Of a stretch of 13,192 bases of DNA, positions 1 through 6,593 are shown piece by piece. Source of the stretch: Sphingomonadales bacterium (GTDB lineage Bacteria; Pseudomonadota; Alphaproteobacteria; Sphingomonadales; Sphingomonadaceae); NCBI GenBank assembly GCA_024636595.1, contig JAGXGT010000171.1, positions 1-13,192 on the forward strand. The letters run 5' to 3'. The position numbers and the translations under genes are program-made. Every line of letters starts with the position of its first letter. The first letter of the stretch is position 1. The notes beneath the pieces were generated by a model that made no database searches, was not told where the DNA came from, and saw only the letters and a program-made list of their open reading frames with translations.

Positions 1-307
1 CATTGGCGCGAACCGAAATGTTCATGCCAATATAGCCCGCAACGCCCGAAAGAATCGCGCCGAGCAGGAAGCCGGTTGTTGAAATTGGGCCAAGAAATAT
101 GAAAACCAGAACCGCGACGACAACGCCAACCATGGCGATCGCCCGATATTGGCGGTTCAGATAGGCTTGTGCGCCTTCCTGAATCGCGCCTGCGATAGAT
201 TGCATTTTTTCGTTTCCGGCCGGCGCATTAAGCACCTGGCGGCTGGTGATGAAGCCATATAATATGGCGACGAAACCGCATAAAATTGAAATGGTGACAA
301 CCGTCAT
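1..307 (-). CDS. hppA: Membrane-bound proton-translocating pyrophosphatase, N-terminal part (cut by window start)
   Basis: The visible 102 residues are the amino end of an H+-pumping inorganic pyrophosphatase, an inner-membrane enzyme that couples PPi hydrolysis to ion export. The start is ATG at 307-305, preceded by GGGGAGAG with a 7-nt spacer. Hydrophobic helices are visible at about residues 3-20, 55-72 and 78-96. The segment GNEKMQSIAGAIQEGAQAYL (31-50) is the characteristic cytosolic stretch after the first helix in this family. The catalytic loops lie beyond the window, so Na+ versus H+ specificity and K+ dependence cannot be judged. It lies downstream of thiL on the same strand, separated by 160 nt containing a terminator-like hairpin, so it is probably transcribed on its own or from a regulated leader. 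Family assignment is firm; the gene is incomplete only because of the window edge. Confidence 0.93.
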   Translation of the reverse strand, partial: MTVVTISILCGFVAILYGFITSRQVLNAPAGNEKMQSIAGAIQEGAQAYLNRQYRAIAMVGVVVAVLVFIFLGPISTTGFLLGAILSGVAGYIGMNISVRAN

Positions 308-329
308 CGCTGCACTCTCCCCTATATTT

Positions 330-359
330 TTATAATAAAACGCCCCGTATGCTCGGGGC
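330..359 (-). terminator. Intrinsic terminator-like hairpin between thiL and hppA
   Basis: Read on the minus strand, GCCCCG (359-354) pairs perfectly with CGGGGC (347-342) around a 6-nt loop. GTTTTATTATA follows at once, the layout of a Rho-independent terminator. It lies about 108 nt after the thiL stop and only about 23 nt before the hppA start. It could end the his-nus-thi transcript. If the hppA promoter is upstream of it (360-467), it would instead sit in the hppA leader. The AT-rich tail could also serve as a -10 region for hppA. Confidence 0.6.
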
Positions 360-467
360 TATGGACGTGCCGGATATAGGGCGGGATAAGCGAAGCGCGC
401 AAGCCCTGATTTTGATGGAGATAGGAGGATAGCAGAAGGCGGCCCGTCAGACGGATATACACCCGGT

Positions 468-1403
468 TCAAGCGTGGACGAATCCCAGATGCTCGGGCAG
501 TTCCAAGCGCTCGCCGTGGCTGTGCAGCGCGACGCCCGATCCCGGGCGGCAAATGCCGACGCAGGTCAGCGGCACCGACAATACGGTCTCGGGACTGGCG
601 GTGAGCAGCAACTGATAGTCGTCACCGCCGGTCGCCGCCTTGATCCGGGCACCCCGATCATTGCCGACCAGCGCCTGAAATTGCTTGGACAAGGGCACTT
701 CTGCAAGATCGATTTCGATCTGCACCCCGCTGGCCGCAGCGATCCGCGAGGCATCGAGCAGCAGTCCGTCCGAAACATCCATCATGGTGCTGACCAGATT
801 GGACAATATCCTGCCTTCTTCCAGCCGCGGTGTCGGGCGCGTGTGCGCTTTCAACAAGAAGGCGGTGGTGTCGATATCCGATGACCGCAGCGATCCTGAT
901 GCGACCTGCAGACCGGCCCAGGCATCACCGATGGTGCCAGTCACATAGACGGCGTTGCCGGGCTTTGCATTGCTGCGCGAGGGCACGATATGGCCCTTGG
1001 CTTCACCGATGGCGGTCAGGCCAAAGGTTCTTGGCGCATTTTCGCCCATCGCAACGGTATCGCCGCCGAGCAAGGGTACGGCAAAGCGGTCTATCGCCTG
1101 CTTCAAACCTTCGACGAAGGCGGCATCCCATTGATCACCGGAGGTGCGGCCATAGCCGAGCAGAACGCCAAGCGGTTTGGCGCCCTTTGCCGCCAGATCC
1201 GACAGATTGACGGCGACCAGCTTCCACGCCACGTCGGCGGGATCGGCGTCGGGCAGGAAATGCACGCCTTCAACCATCATGTCATGGGTCATCACCAGCT
1301 TGTGCCGCCCGAACGGCATCATCGCGACATCGTCGACCAGTCCGCGTGCTGCTGGGTGGGTGGTAATGGCCTTCAATCGGTCAATAAAATCTAGTTCGCT
1401 CAA
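468..1403 (-). CDS. thiL: Thiamine-monophosphate kinase
   Basis: ThiL phosphorylates thiamine monophosphate with ATP to give thiamine diphosphate, the last step of cofactor synthesis, in the cytosol. The protein is 311 aa, normal for the family (AIRS/PurM-like fold). Family motifs appear in order: VDDVAM (23-28, Mg/ATP aspartates; usually GDD, so the glycine is replaced by valine), THDMMVEGVHF (39-49), NLSDLAAKGAKP (66-77), GGDT (113-116), MDVSDGLLLD (208-217) and ATGGDDYQLLL (257-267). The start is TTG at 1403-1401, because the next in-frame Met (residue 28) would cut off the first metal-binding motif. The TTG shares the bases TTGA with the TGA of the upstream hydrolase gene. GGAG lies about 11 nt upstream, so translation is probably coupled. 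Last gene of the packed minus-strand operon before the hairpin. Confidence 0.95.
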   Translation of the reverse strand: MSELDFIDRLKAITTHPAARGLVDDVAMMPFGRHKLVMTHDMMVEGVHFLPDADPADVAWKLVAVNLSDLAAKGAKPLGVLLGYGRTSGDQWDAAFVEGLKQAIDRFAVPLLGGDTVAMGENAPRTFGLTAIGEAKGHIVPSRSNAKPGNAVYVTGTIGDAWAGLQVASGSLRSSDIDTTAFLLKAHTRPTPRLEEGRILSNLVSTMMDVSDGLLLDASRIAAASGVQIEIDLAEVPLSKQFQALVGNDRGARIKAATGGDDYQLLLTASPETVLSVPLTCVGICRPGSGVALHSHGERLELPEHLGFVHA

Positions 1404-2323
1404 GACAGGGCGTGCTCCAGTGCCATTCTGATGGAAGCGTTGGCGCGCTTGCTGACCGCTGCCTGGGGGGCAAATCCGTTGAATCCGTGCGGTGCTCCGG
1501 GGTAGATAGCAAGTTCAACCGGAACACCGGATGAACGAAGCCGATTGGCATAAGCAATATCTTCGTCGAGAAACAGATCGAGGTCACCGCACATGATATA
1601 GGCGGGCGGCAAGCCGCCAAGATCCGTCGCCCGCGCGGCGGCGGCATAAGGGCTGGCACCGTCTTCTTCCGCATAAAGCGACCAGGCATGCAGCGAGATT
1701 TCGCGCGTCCAGGTAGAGGGTGGGATATCCATATGCCCGGACGGCGTGTCGTGCTGATCATCGAGCATCGGATAGATAAGCAATTGGAATGCGATCTCCG
1801 GTCCACCCCGGTCGCGGTTCATCAGTGCGGCACTCGCTGCCAGTCCGCCGCCGGCACTTGGTCCGGCGAGGATGATCTTGCGCGGCTTGCGATTAGCCGC
1901 CACCCGTTCGATCACCGCACAAACGTCGCGGGCTGCGGCCGGCGCGCGATGTTCCGGTGCCATCCGGTAATCGACCGAAATAACCGGTGCGAGCGACGAA
2001 AAGCCTTGCGCCGAAAGATCATCGGCGCTGCCCATCACATAGCCGCCGCCGTGCAGCCAGATGATCGTGCAATCGGGATAGAGCAGATCGCGGGCGCGAT
2101 ATTCGATCACCGCGACATCAGGATCGCCCTTCAGGCCGGGCATATGATATGCGTCTTTCTGGCCGTCATATTCGGGCAGATCAACGGCCATCTGGGCAAA
2201 CATCGCGTCCAGCGCGGCACGGGCACCGGCCACATCCGATTTCAATATTTCGAATAGATAAGGCCCGTCCGCCGCGATCATATCGCGAAAAGCGGGATCA
2301 AGCCGGTCCAGAAAGTCTGACAA
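1400..2323 (-). CDS. Alpha/beta hydrolase fold-3 (HSL family) esterase/lipase
   Basis: A 307-aa carboxylic-ester hydrolase of the hormone-sensitive-lipase family (alpha/beta hydrolase fold-3). The oxyanion-hole motif HGGGYVMG is at 91-98 and the nucleophile elbow GPSAG at 154-158 (Ser156). The acid is probably Asp249 in GDLDLFLDE, and His279 lies in PHGF. There is no signal peptide, so it is expected in the cytosol; the natural substrate cannot be told from sequence. The start is TTG at 2323-2321, with GGGGG five nt upstream; no ATG or GTG gives a better fit. It begins 30 nt after nusB and overlaps thiL by 4 nt, so it is part of the same transcript. It has no obvious connection to histidine, transcription or thiamine genes, and looks like an accessory gene captured in a housekeeping operon. 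Confidence 0.9.
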   Translation of the reverse strand: MSDFLDRLDPAFRDMIAADGPYLFEILKSDVAGARAALDAMFAQMAVDLPEYDGQKDAYHMPGLKGDPDVAVIEYRARDLLYPDCTIIWLHGGGYVMGSADDLSAQGFSSLAPVISVDYRMAPEHRAPAAARDVCAVIERVAANRKPRKIILAGPSAGGGLAASAALMNRDRGGPEIAFQLLIYPMLDDQHDTPSGHMDIPPSTWTREISLHAWSLYAEEDGASPYAAAARATDLGGLPPAYIMCGDLDLFLDEDIAYANRLRSSGVPVELAIYPGAPHGFNGFAPQAAVSKRANASIRMALEHALS

Positions 2324-2353
2324 ATATTCCCCCAGTGCTAAACGGGGTAATGT

Positions 2354-2800
2354 TCAGCCCCGTACCTGTTTTGCGATGCTGTCCAGAAGCCCGTTTACAA
2401 AACCGGCGTCCTTCTTGTTGAAGAAGGCATGGGCGACATCCAGATATTCGTCAATCACCGTTGCGATCGGCACATCCTCCTGTGCGACCAATTCAAAGGT
2501 GCCGCAGCGCAGTATCTGCAGCATGGTCTTGTCGATACGCCCCAAGGTCCATCCCTTGGCCAGTTTCGAAGCGACCAGCTGATCGATTTCCTCAAGCCGC
2601 GATGTCACGCCGATGACCAGGTCATCAAAAAAGTCGCGCTCGGCCGGATGATATTGATCATCCTCGATTTCCTTGCCGAGCCGATGGTCGTGAAATTCCT
2701 TGAGCAGCTTCGGCACCGGCGTCTTTTCCATCTGATGCTGGAACAGCGCCTGAACGGCGGCCAGTCTGGCGGCGGAGCGGGATGTGGATTTTGCGGTCAT
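2354..2800 (-). CDS. nusB: Transcription antitermination factor NusB
   Basis: NusB is a small all-helical RNA-binding protein. With NusE (ribosomal S10) it binds boxA RNA and supports antitermination, mainly on rRNA operons. The 148-aa length is typical. Recognisable parts are the N-terminal SARLAAVQALFQ (9-20) and the C-terminal half IDKTMLQILRCGTFEL (89-104), followed by VPIATVIDEYLDVAHAF (110-126) and the signature FVNGLLD (134-140). The insertion around residues 42-56 (GKEIEDDQYHPAERD) resembles alphaproteobacterial homologues. The ATG at 2800-2798 overlaps the TGA of the DUF1993 gene (ATGA at 2797-2800), indicating translational coupling. A position between his genes and thiL is common in Alphaproteobacteria. 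Confidence 0.96.
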   Translation of the reverse strand: MTAKSTSRSAARLAAVQALFQHQMEKTPVPKLLKEFHDHRLGKEIEDDQYHPAERDFFDDLVIGVTSRLEEIDQLVASKLAKGWTLGRIDKTMLQILRCGTFELVAQEDVPIATVIDEYLDVAHAFFNKKDAGFVNGLLDSIAKQVRG

Positions 2801-3327
2801 GCGCGTTTCATCCTTGGCATTCCGACAAAGTCCATTTTGCCGATCTTGAACCCGCGCTCGCGGAGCAGGTCATAGGCGGTCGTGGCATGGAAATAAAAAT
2901 TGGGCTGGGCAAAACTCAACAGGAAATTTTCCGCAGTGAACGGCATCACCGTATCCTTGAACCGGAATTCCATATGCTGGCCGACAAAACCCGCCATCTC
3001 GGCTTCGCTGACCGTTTCCAGCCCGGCCTTGGCTTCGTCGAGCTTTTCGTACAGGCCAGCCCAGTCATTGGGTGGCGCGGTCAGGCTTGGCGTGAACACG
3101 CCTGCTCTCACCCCTTCTATCGCGCCCAATGAATGCTCGCGGCAACATTTTACCTGATAGGAAAAGGGCAGCATATCCTCGATCAGCCGCGCACCGATAA
3201 TCTCTTCCGGCGCTGTGCCTTTTTCCTCGCAATGGGCTTTTGCCTTGTCAACCAGCGCGCGCACCGCAGCGATCATCTGCAGCTGGGTTGGAACTACGGC
3301 ATCATATAGGGAAATCGTCATGGACAT
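2797..3327 (-). CDS. DUF1993 family protein (DinB-like four-helix fold expected)
   Basis: A 176-aa protein matching the DUF1993 family: an early amphipathic segment (SLYDAVVPTQLQMI, 6-19), a middle RLIEDMLPFSYQV (47-59), and a highly characteristic end, NFYFHATTAYDLLRERGF (143-160) then KIGKMDF (161-167). The family is thought to relate to DinB/YfiT-like helical bundles; no reaction is established. No signal peptide or membrane helix is present, so it is probably cytosolic. The start is taken at ATG 3327-3325; a second ATG (3321) two codons downstream is also possible. The ribosome binding site is weak (AGAAAGAAA). The gene begins 17 nt after hisD and overlaps nusB by 4 nt, so it belongs to the operon. 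Its function is unknown. Confidence 0.88.
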   Translation of the reverse strand: MSMTISLYDAVVPTQLQMIAAVRALVDKAKAHCEEKGTAPEEIIGARLIEDMLPFSYQVKCCREHSLGAIEGVRAGVFTPSLTAPPNDWAGLYEKLDEAKAGLETVSEAEMAGFVGQHMEFRFKDTVMPFTAENFLLSFAQPNFYFHATTAYDLLRERGFKIGKMDFVGMPRMKRA

Positions 3328-3344
3328 TTTCTTTCTGTTGATGG

Positions 3345-4640
3345 TCAGCGCCGGTCGAGCCGCTTCTGTACGCTGGCAGCATGGGCGGGCAGGCCTTCTG
3401 CCTCTGCCAGAGCGACGGCAGCCGGGCCAATATTGCGCAAAGCCTGTTCGTCGCAGTGAATGAAACTGGTGCGCTTCATGAAGTCGGTGACCGACAAGCC
3501 GGACGAAAAACGCGCCCGCCGTCCGGTCGGTAAAACATGGTTGGGACCGGCGACATAGTCTCCGACGGCTTCGGGTGTGTGGCGACCAAGAAAAACCGAT
3601 CCGGCGTGGCGAACTTTCTTGAACAGGGCATCGGGATTATCGACCGCAAGCTCGAGATGTTCGGCAGCCAGACGGTCGACCAACGGCAGCGCCTGCTCGA
3701 AACGATCGACGACAATGATCGCGCCATTGTCGTTCCAGCTGGTCGTCGCGGTTTCTGACGTTGCCAGTAGCGCCAATTGTTCATTTATTTTCTCAGATAC
3801 TTGGTCAGCAAACCTATTATCATCTGTGAACAAAATCGACTGGCTGGTCGGATCGTGTTCCGCCTGGCTGAGCAGATCGGCAGCGATCCAGTCCGGATCG
3901 TTCTTGCCGTCCGCAACCACCACGATTTCGGACGGACCGGCAACCATATCGATACCAACAACGCCGAAGACCTGCCGCTTGGCTTCTGCGACCCACGCAT
4001 TGCCCGGCCCGGTGATAACATCGACCGGCTTGATCTTTTCGGTACCATAAGCGAGCGCTGCGACGGCCTGCGCACCACCAATGCGCCAGATTTCGTCAAC
4101 GCCTGCCAGCTCTGCCGCCGCCAGCACCAGCGGGTTGATTTCACCACCGGTGGCGGGCGTGACCATGATGATCCGCTCCACACCGGCAACCTTGGCCGGA
4201 ATCGCGTTCATCAATACCGAAGAAGGATAGGCCGCGCGCCCCCCGGGAATATAGATGCCGGCCCGCTCAACGGCGTTCCAGCGAGCGCCGATACGAACCC
4301 CGGCGTCGTCCATATAATCTCTGTTTTCAGGGAGTTGCCCCTCATGGTAATCACGAATTCTCAAGGCTGCCAGTTCCAGCGCAACCCGTAAAGATGCTTC
4401 CAATTCTTCCAGTGCTGCGGCCGATTCTGCCTTGTCCACGCGCCAGCCGGTCTGCTCCAGATCATGCCGGTCAAACTTGCTGGTCAGCCGCGCGAGCGCA
4501 TCATCGCCATGATCGCGAACATCCTGAATGATCGCTTTGACATCGGCCGACACATCCGCATCCGCCTCCCGCCGCGCATTGACCAGAGCGTCAAAGGCTT
4601 CGGCAAAACCGGGGTCTAAAATAGACAATCGAAGCGTCAT
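3345..4640 (-). CDS. hisD: Histidinol dehydrogenase
   Basis: HisD oxidises L-histidinol to histidine in two NAD+-dependent, zinc-assisted steps, ending histidine synthesis in the cytosol. The 431-aa length is normal. Key residues match the characterised enzymes: zinc ligands Gln259 and His262 (LLSQAEHD), Asp361 (VGDYVAGPNH) and His420 (GLPAHAAS), with the acid-base pair Glu327/His328 in AAEHLEL. Also visible are the ERAGIYIPGGRAAYPSSVLM region (125-144) and the GPGN loop (211-214). The start is ATG 4640-4638, preceded at 6 nt by AAGGAGG, a full match to the anti-Shine-Dalgarno sequence. That site lies within a hairpin of the adjoining repeat, which separates hisD from hisG. DUF1993 follows after 17 nt. 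Confidence 0.97.
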   Translation of the reverse strand: MTLRLSILDPGFAEAFDALVNARREADADVSADVKAIIQDVRDHGDDALARLTSKFDRHDLEQTGWRVDKAESAAALEELEASLRVALELAALRIRDYHEGQLPENRDYMDDAGVRIGARWNAVERAGIYIPGGRAAYPSSVLMNAIPAKVAGVERIIMVTPATGGEINPLVLAAAELAGVDEIWRIGGAQAVAALAYGTEKIKPVDVITGPGNAWVAEAKRQVFGVVGIDMVAGPSEIVVVADGKNDPDWIAADLLSQAEHDPTSQSILFTDDNRFADQVSEKINEQLALLATSETATTSWNDNGAIIVVDRFEQALPLVDRLAAEHLELAVDNPDALFKKVRHAGSVFLGRHTPEAVGDYVAGPNHVLPTGRRARFSSGLSVTDFMKRTSFIHCDEQALRNIGPAAVALAEAEGLPAHAASVQKRLDRR

Positions 4641-4759
4641 TTAGCCCCTCCTTTTCAAAGGAGGGGTTGGGGTGGTTTCGTGCCGCATGTCGCTGAGCCG
4701 AGCGATGCTGACGCACCGCCACCAACCCTTGATCCCCTCCTCTGAAGAGGAGGGGTTAG
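4641..4759. repeat. Composite palindromic intergenic repeat between hisG and hisD
   Basis: This 119-bp element fills nearly the whole hisG-hisD spacer. It carries two perfect 22-bp palindromes with 2-nt centres at its ends: 4645-4666 (arm CCCCTCCTTT) and 4734-4755 (arm CCCCTCCTCT). Inside these, GGGTTGGGGTGGT (4664-4676) faces ACCGCCACCAACCC (4715-4728) in near inverted symmetry. At the centre GCATGTCGCT (4685-4694) faces AGCGATGC (4701-4708) with one bulge. The outer ends TTAGCCCCTCC and GGAGGGGTTAGA are also inverted. The whole could form a long cruciform or branched RNA. It encodes no ORF. It resembles repetitive intergenic palindromes that I associate with sphingomonad genomes; copy number cannot be judged here. 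Confidence 0.85.
4647..4653 (-). promoter_or_regulatory. hisD ribosome binding site inside a repeat hairpin
   Basis: On the minus strand AAGGAGG is followed by GGCTAA and the hisD ATG, an ideal Shine-Dalgarno sequence and spacing. These bases form part of the 3' arm of a perfect 10-bp stem (arms 4654-4645 and 4666-4657). Folding of the mRNA could therefore hide the site from ribosomes. The complementary arm lies immediately upstream in the hisG-hisD spacer. Confidence 0.75.
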
Positions 4760-4777
4760 ATATGTTGACCAACGTCA

Positions 4778-5428
4778 TCAGACCTGCCCCGCCAGCTCGC
4801 GAAATTTCTGCACCAGCGGCGTCAATTCTGCACTGCGCATCTTGAACGCCGCCCGGTTGACGACCAGCCGGCCGGAAATTTCCAGAATGCGATCGGTTTC
4901 GACCAGATCATTGGCCTTCAGCGTGCTGCCCGATTCGACCAGATCAACGATATGCCGCGACAGGCCAAGCGACGGTGCCAGCTCCATCGCCCCGTTCAGC
5001 TTGACGCATTCGGCCTGAATGCCCTTGCTCTCGAAATAGCGGCTGGTGAGATTGGGATATTTGGTTGCGACCCGCAGATGCGAGATATTGGCCACCTCTT
5101 CCGCATCATCCTTCGGCTGCGCCACTGACAGACGGCAGCGCCCGATCCCGAGATCAACCGGCGCATAAAGCTCGCTATAGCCGAATTCCTCGATCACATC
5201 CGAGCCGACAATACCGATTTGCGCGGCGCCATGGGCGACAAAGGTCGCCACATCGAACGCCCGCACCCGGATGATCGCCATATGCGGCAGATTGGTCGCG
5301 AATTTCAGGCTGCGGTTGGACTTGTCAAAAAAGGCGTCCTCTGGCACGATCCCCGCCTGCTCAAGAAGCGGCAGAGCGTCATCCAGAATCCTCCCTTTCG
5401 GAATTGCAAAGATCAGTGGTTTGGCCAT
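4778..5428 (-). CDS. hisG: ATP phosphoribosyltransferase, short form (HisG-S)
   Basis: HisG condenses ATP with PRPP to give phosphoribosyl-ATP, the first and regulated step of histidine synthesis. At 216 aa this is the short form, which lacks the C-terminal regulatory (ACT-like) domain and in known cases works as a hetero-octamer with HisZ, a HisRS-like partner. Visible features are the N-terminal IFAIPKGRILDDALPLLEQAG (first residues from 6), GAAQIGIVGSDVIEE (67-81), and the PRPP-binding run LNGAMELAPSLGL (144-156) then DLVESGSTLKAN (162-173). The start is ATG 5428-5426; no clear Shine-Dalgarno sequence precedes it. The gene starts 45 bp from a divergent gene, so its promoter is in that gap or in the neighbour's 5' end. 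hisZ is not in this window. Confidence 0.96.
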   Translation of the reverse strand: MAKPLIFAIPKGRILDDALPLLEQAGIVPEDAFFDKSNRSLKFATNLPHMAIIRVRAFDVATFVAHGAAQIGIVGSDVIEEFGYSELYAPVDLGIGRCRLSVAQPKDDAEEVANISHLRVATKYPNLTSRYFESKGIQAECVKLNGAMELAPSLGLSRHIVDLVESGSTLKANDLVETDRILEISGRLVVNRAAFKMRSAELTPLVQKFRELAGQV

Positions 5429-5473
5429 ATTGGCCGCGGCTTTAGGGCTTCACAGGGGAAAGGGCAACGAGTT

Positions 5474-6529
5474 ATGGATATTTTGGATGTGGAAGATATC
5501 GCGCAGGGAATGCGCGGCCAGGCCGAGCATTGTCTCCGCAACGACGCCCCGGTGACCGCCTCGATCATCCTCGCCCAGCTGGCGCTGATCGACGGCCCCA
5601 CCGCCTGCGGGCAAAAGATCGCACACTGGCCGGGAAAACCGCTGGAGGACGCGATGCCCCTGCGCCTTACCGGTGGCCTGCACTATCTCTATCTCAGCGG
5701 CAGCGAACCGCGGCTGGCCGATATTTACGAAGGCCGGATCACCGATCAAGATCAGATCGACAAGCTGGTCGGGCAAGTCGTGGCCGATCATGACGCAGAA
5801 CTGCTGCCCTGGTTCGACAGCCCGCCGCAGACGAACGAATCCGGCCGCTCGGCCAGTTTCATGGCAGGCCTGCTGTGGCTGTCAGGGCGGATCGGTCCGC
5901 GATTCGAACTGCTCGAACTCGGCGCCAGCGCCGGGGTCAACACGATGATGGGCCGCTATCATTATGATCTGAACGGAGTTCAGGCCGGACCGGAGGATTC
6001 TCCGATGCGGATCAAGCCGGAATGGCGCGGCCCGCCTCCCCCCCAGGCGCCGGTGGAAATCGTCAGCGCCCGCGGCTGTGATCAGAATACGATCGACCTC
6101 ACCGACGACGAAACAGCCGCGCGGCTAAAGGGCTATATCTGGCCGGAAATGCCTGCCCGATTCGAGCGGATGGAAGCTTCGATCGCATTGGCCAAGCAGG
6201 ACCCGCCCGATCTGGTGAAGGCCGATGGCGCCGACTGGGTCGAAGAGCAACTGACTCTTCCGCAGGAAAGCGGCGTAACCCGGGTGCTGATGCATTCGAT
6301 AGTCTGGCAATATCTGCCGCAGGCAACCAAGGACCGGATCACGGCAGCGATGGAAACTGCGGGTAAAGCGCCGACCGCCGACAAGCCACTCGCTTGGATA
6401 TCGCTGGAGACCAACCGCAAGACCTTCAGCCACGAACTGGTCATCCGCTACTGGCCAGGTGGCGAAGCACCGGCTTTATTGGGCCGCGCACATGCCCATG
6501 GCGCGTGGGTGGAGTGGTTTGAAGGTTAG
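5474..6529 (+). CDS. DUF2332 family protein with a methyltransferase-like glycine motif
   Basis: A 351-aa protein that I assign to the DUF2332 family. N-terminal part: QAEHCLRNDAPVTASIILAQ (16-35) and PLRLTGGLHYLYLSG (62-76). Centre: FELLELGASAGVN (144-156), closely resembling motif I of SAM-dependent methyltransferases. C-terminal part: VLMHSIVWQYLPQ, then WISLETN, and a final RAHAHGAWVEWF. No reaction is established for the family, so methyl transfer is only a possibility. There is no signal peptide or transmembrane segment. The ATG at 5474 is chosen because it fits the usual N-terminus; the open frame extends upstream only through antisense hisG sequence. Its Shine-Dalgarno is poor (AAAGGG too far, GAG too close). 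Divergent from hisG and convergent with pirin, so it is probably transcribed alone. Confidence 0.85.
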   Translation: MDILDVEDIAQGMRGQAEHCLRNDAPVTASIILAQLALIDGPTACGQKIAHWPGKPLEDAMPLRLTGGLHYLYLSGSEPRLADIYEGRITDQDQIDKLVGQVVADHDAELLPWFDSPPQTNESGRSASFMAGLLWLSGRIGPRFELLELGASAGVNTMMGRYHYDLNGVQAGPEDSPMRIKPEWRGPPPPQAPVEIVSARGCDQNTIDLTDDETAARLKGYIWPEMPARFERMEASIALAKQDPPDLVKADGADWVEEQLTLPQESGVTRVLMHSIVWQYLPQATKDRITAAMETAGKAPTADKPLAWISLETNRKTFSHELVIRYWPGGEAPALLGRAHAHGAWVEWFEG

Positions 6530-6534
6530 AAGTT

Positions 6535-6589
6535 GTGCTCCGCACTTGATGCGCATGCCTCCCGGGGCTCCGCATCAAGTGCGGAGCAC
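6535..6589. terminator. Perfect 19-bp inverted repeat between converging genes
   Basis: The arms 6535-6553 and 6571-6589 are perfect reverse complements (starting GTGCTCCGCAC, ending GTGCGGAGCAC) around a 17-nt spacer. They lie between the stops of the DUF2332 gene (6529) and the pirin gene (6594-6596), where a bidirectional transcription end is expected. No T-tract follows on either strand, so it is not a textbook intrinsic terminator. It may act as an mRNA 3'-end stabiliser or be a copy of a dispersed extragenic palindrome. Confidence 0.6.
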
Positions 6590-6593
6590 GACG

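Noticed and set aside
4641..4759. Possibility that the hisG-hisD spacer is a CRISPR, attachment site or insertion-sequence remnant
   Set aside because: No repeated spacer units, no transposase fragment and no target duplication were seen; nested palindromes fit a REP-type element better.
5219..5473. In-frame upstream extension of the DUF2332 gene
   Set aside because: It would lie antisense within hisG and its residues do not resemble the family N-terminus; ATG 5474 fits better.
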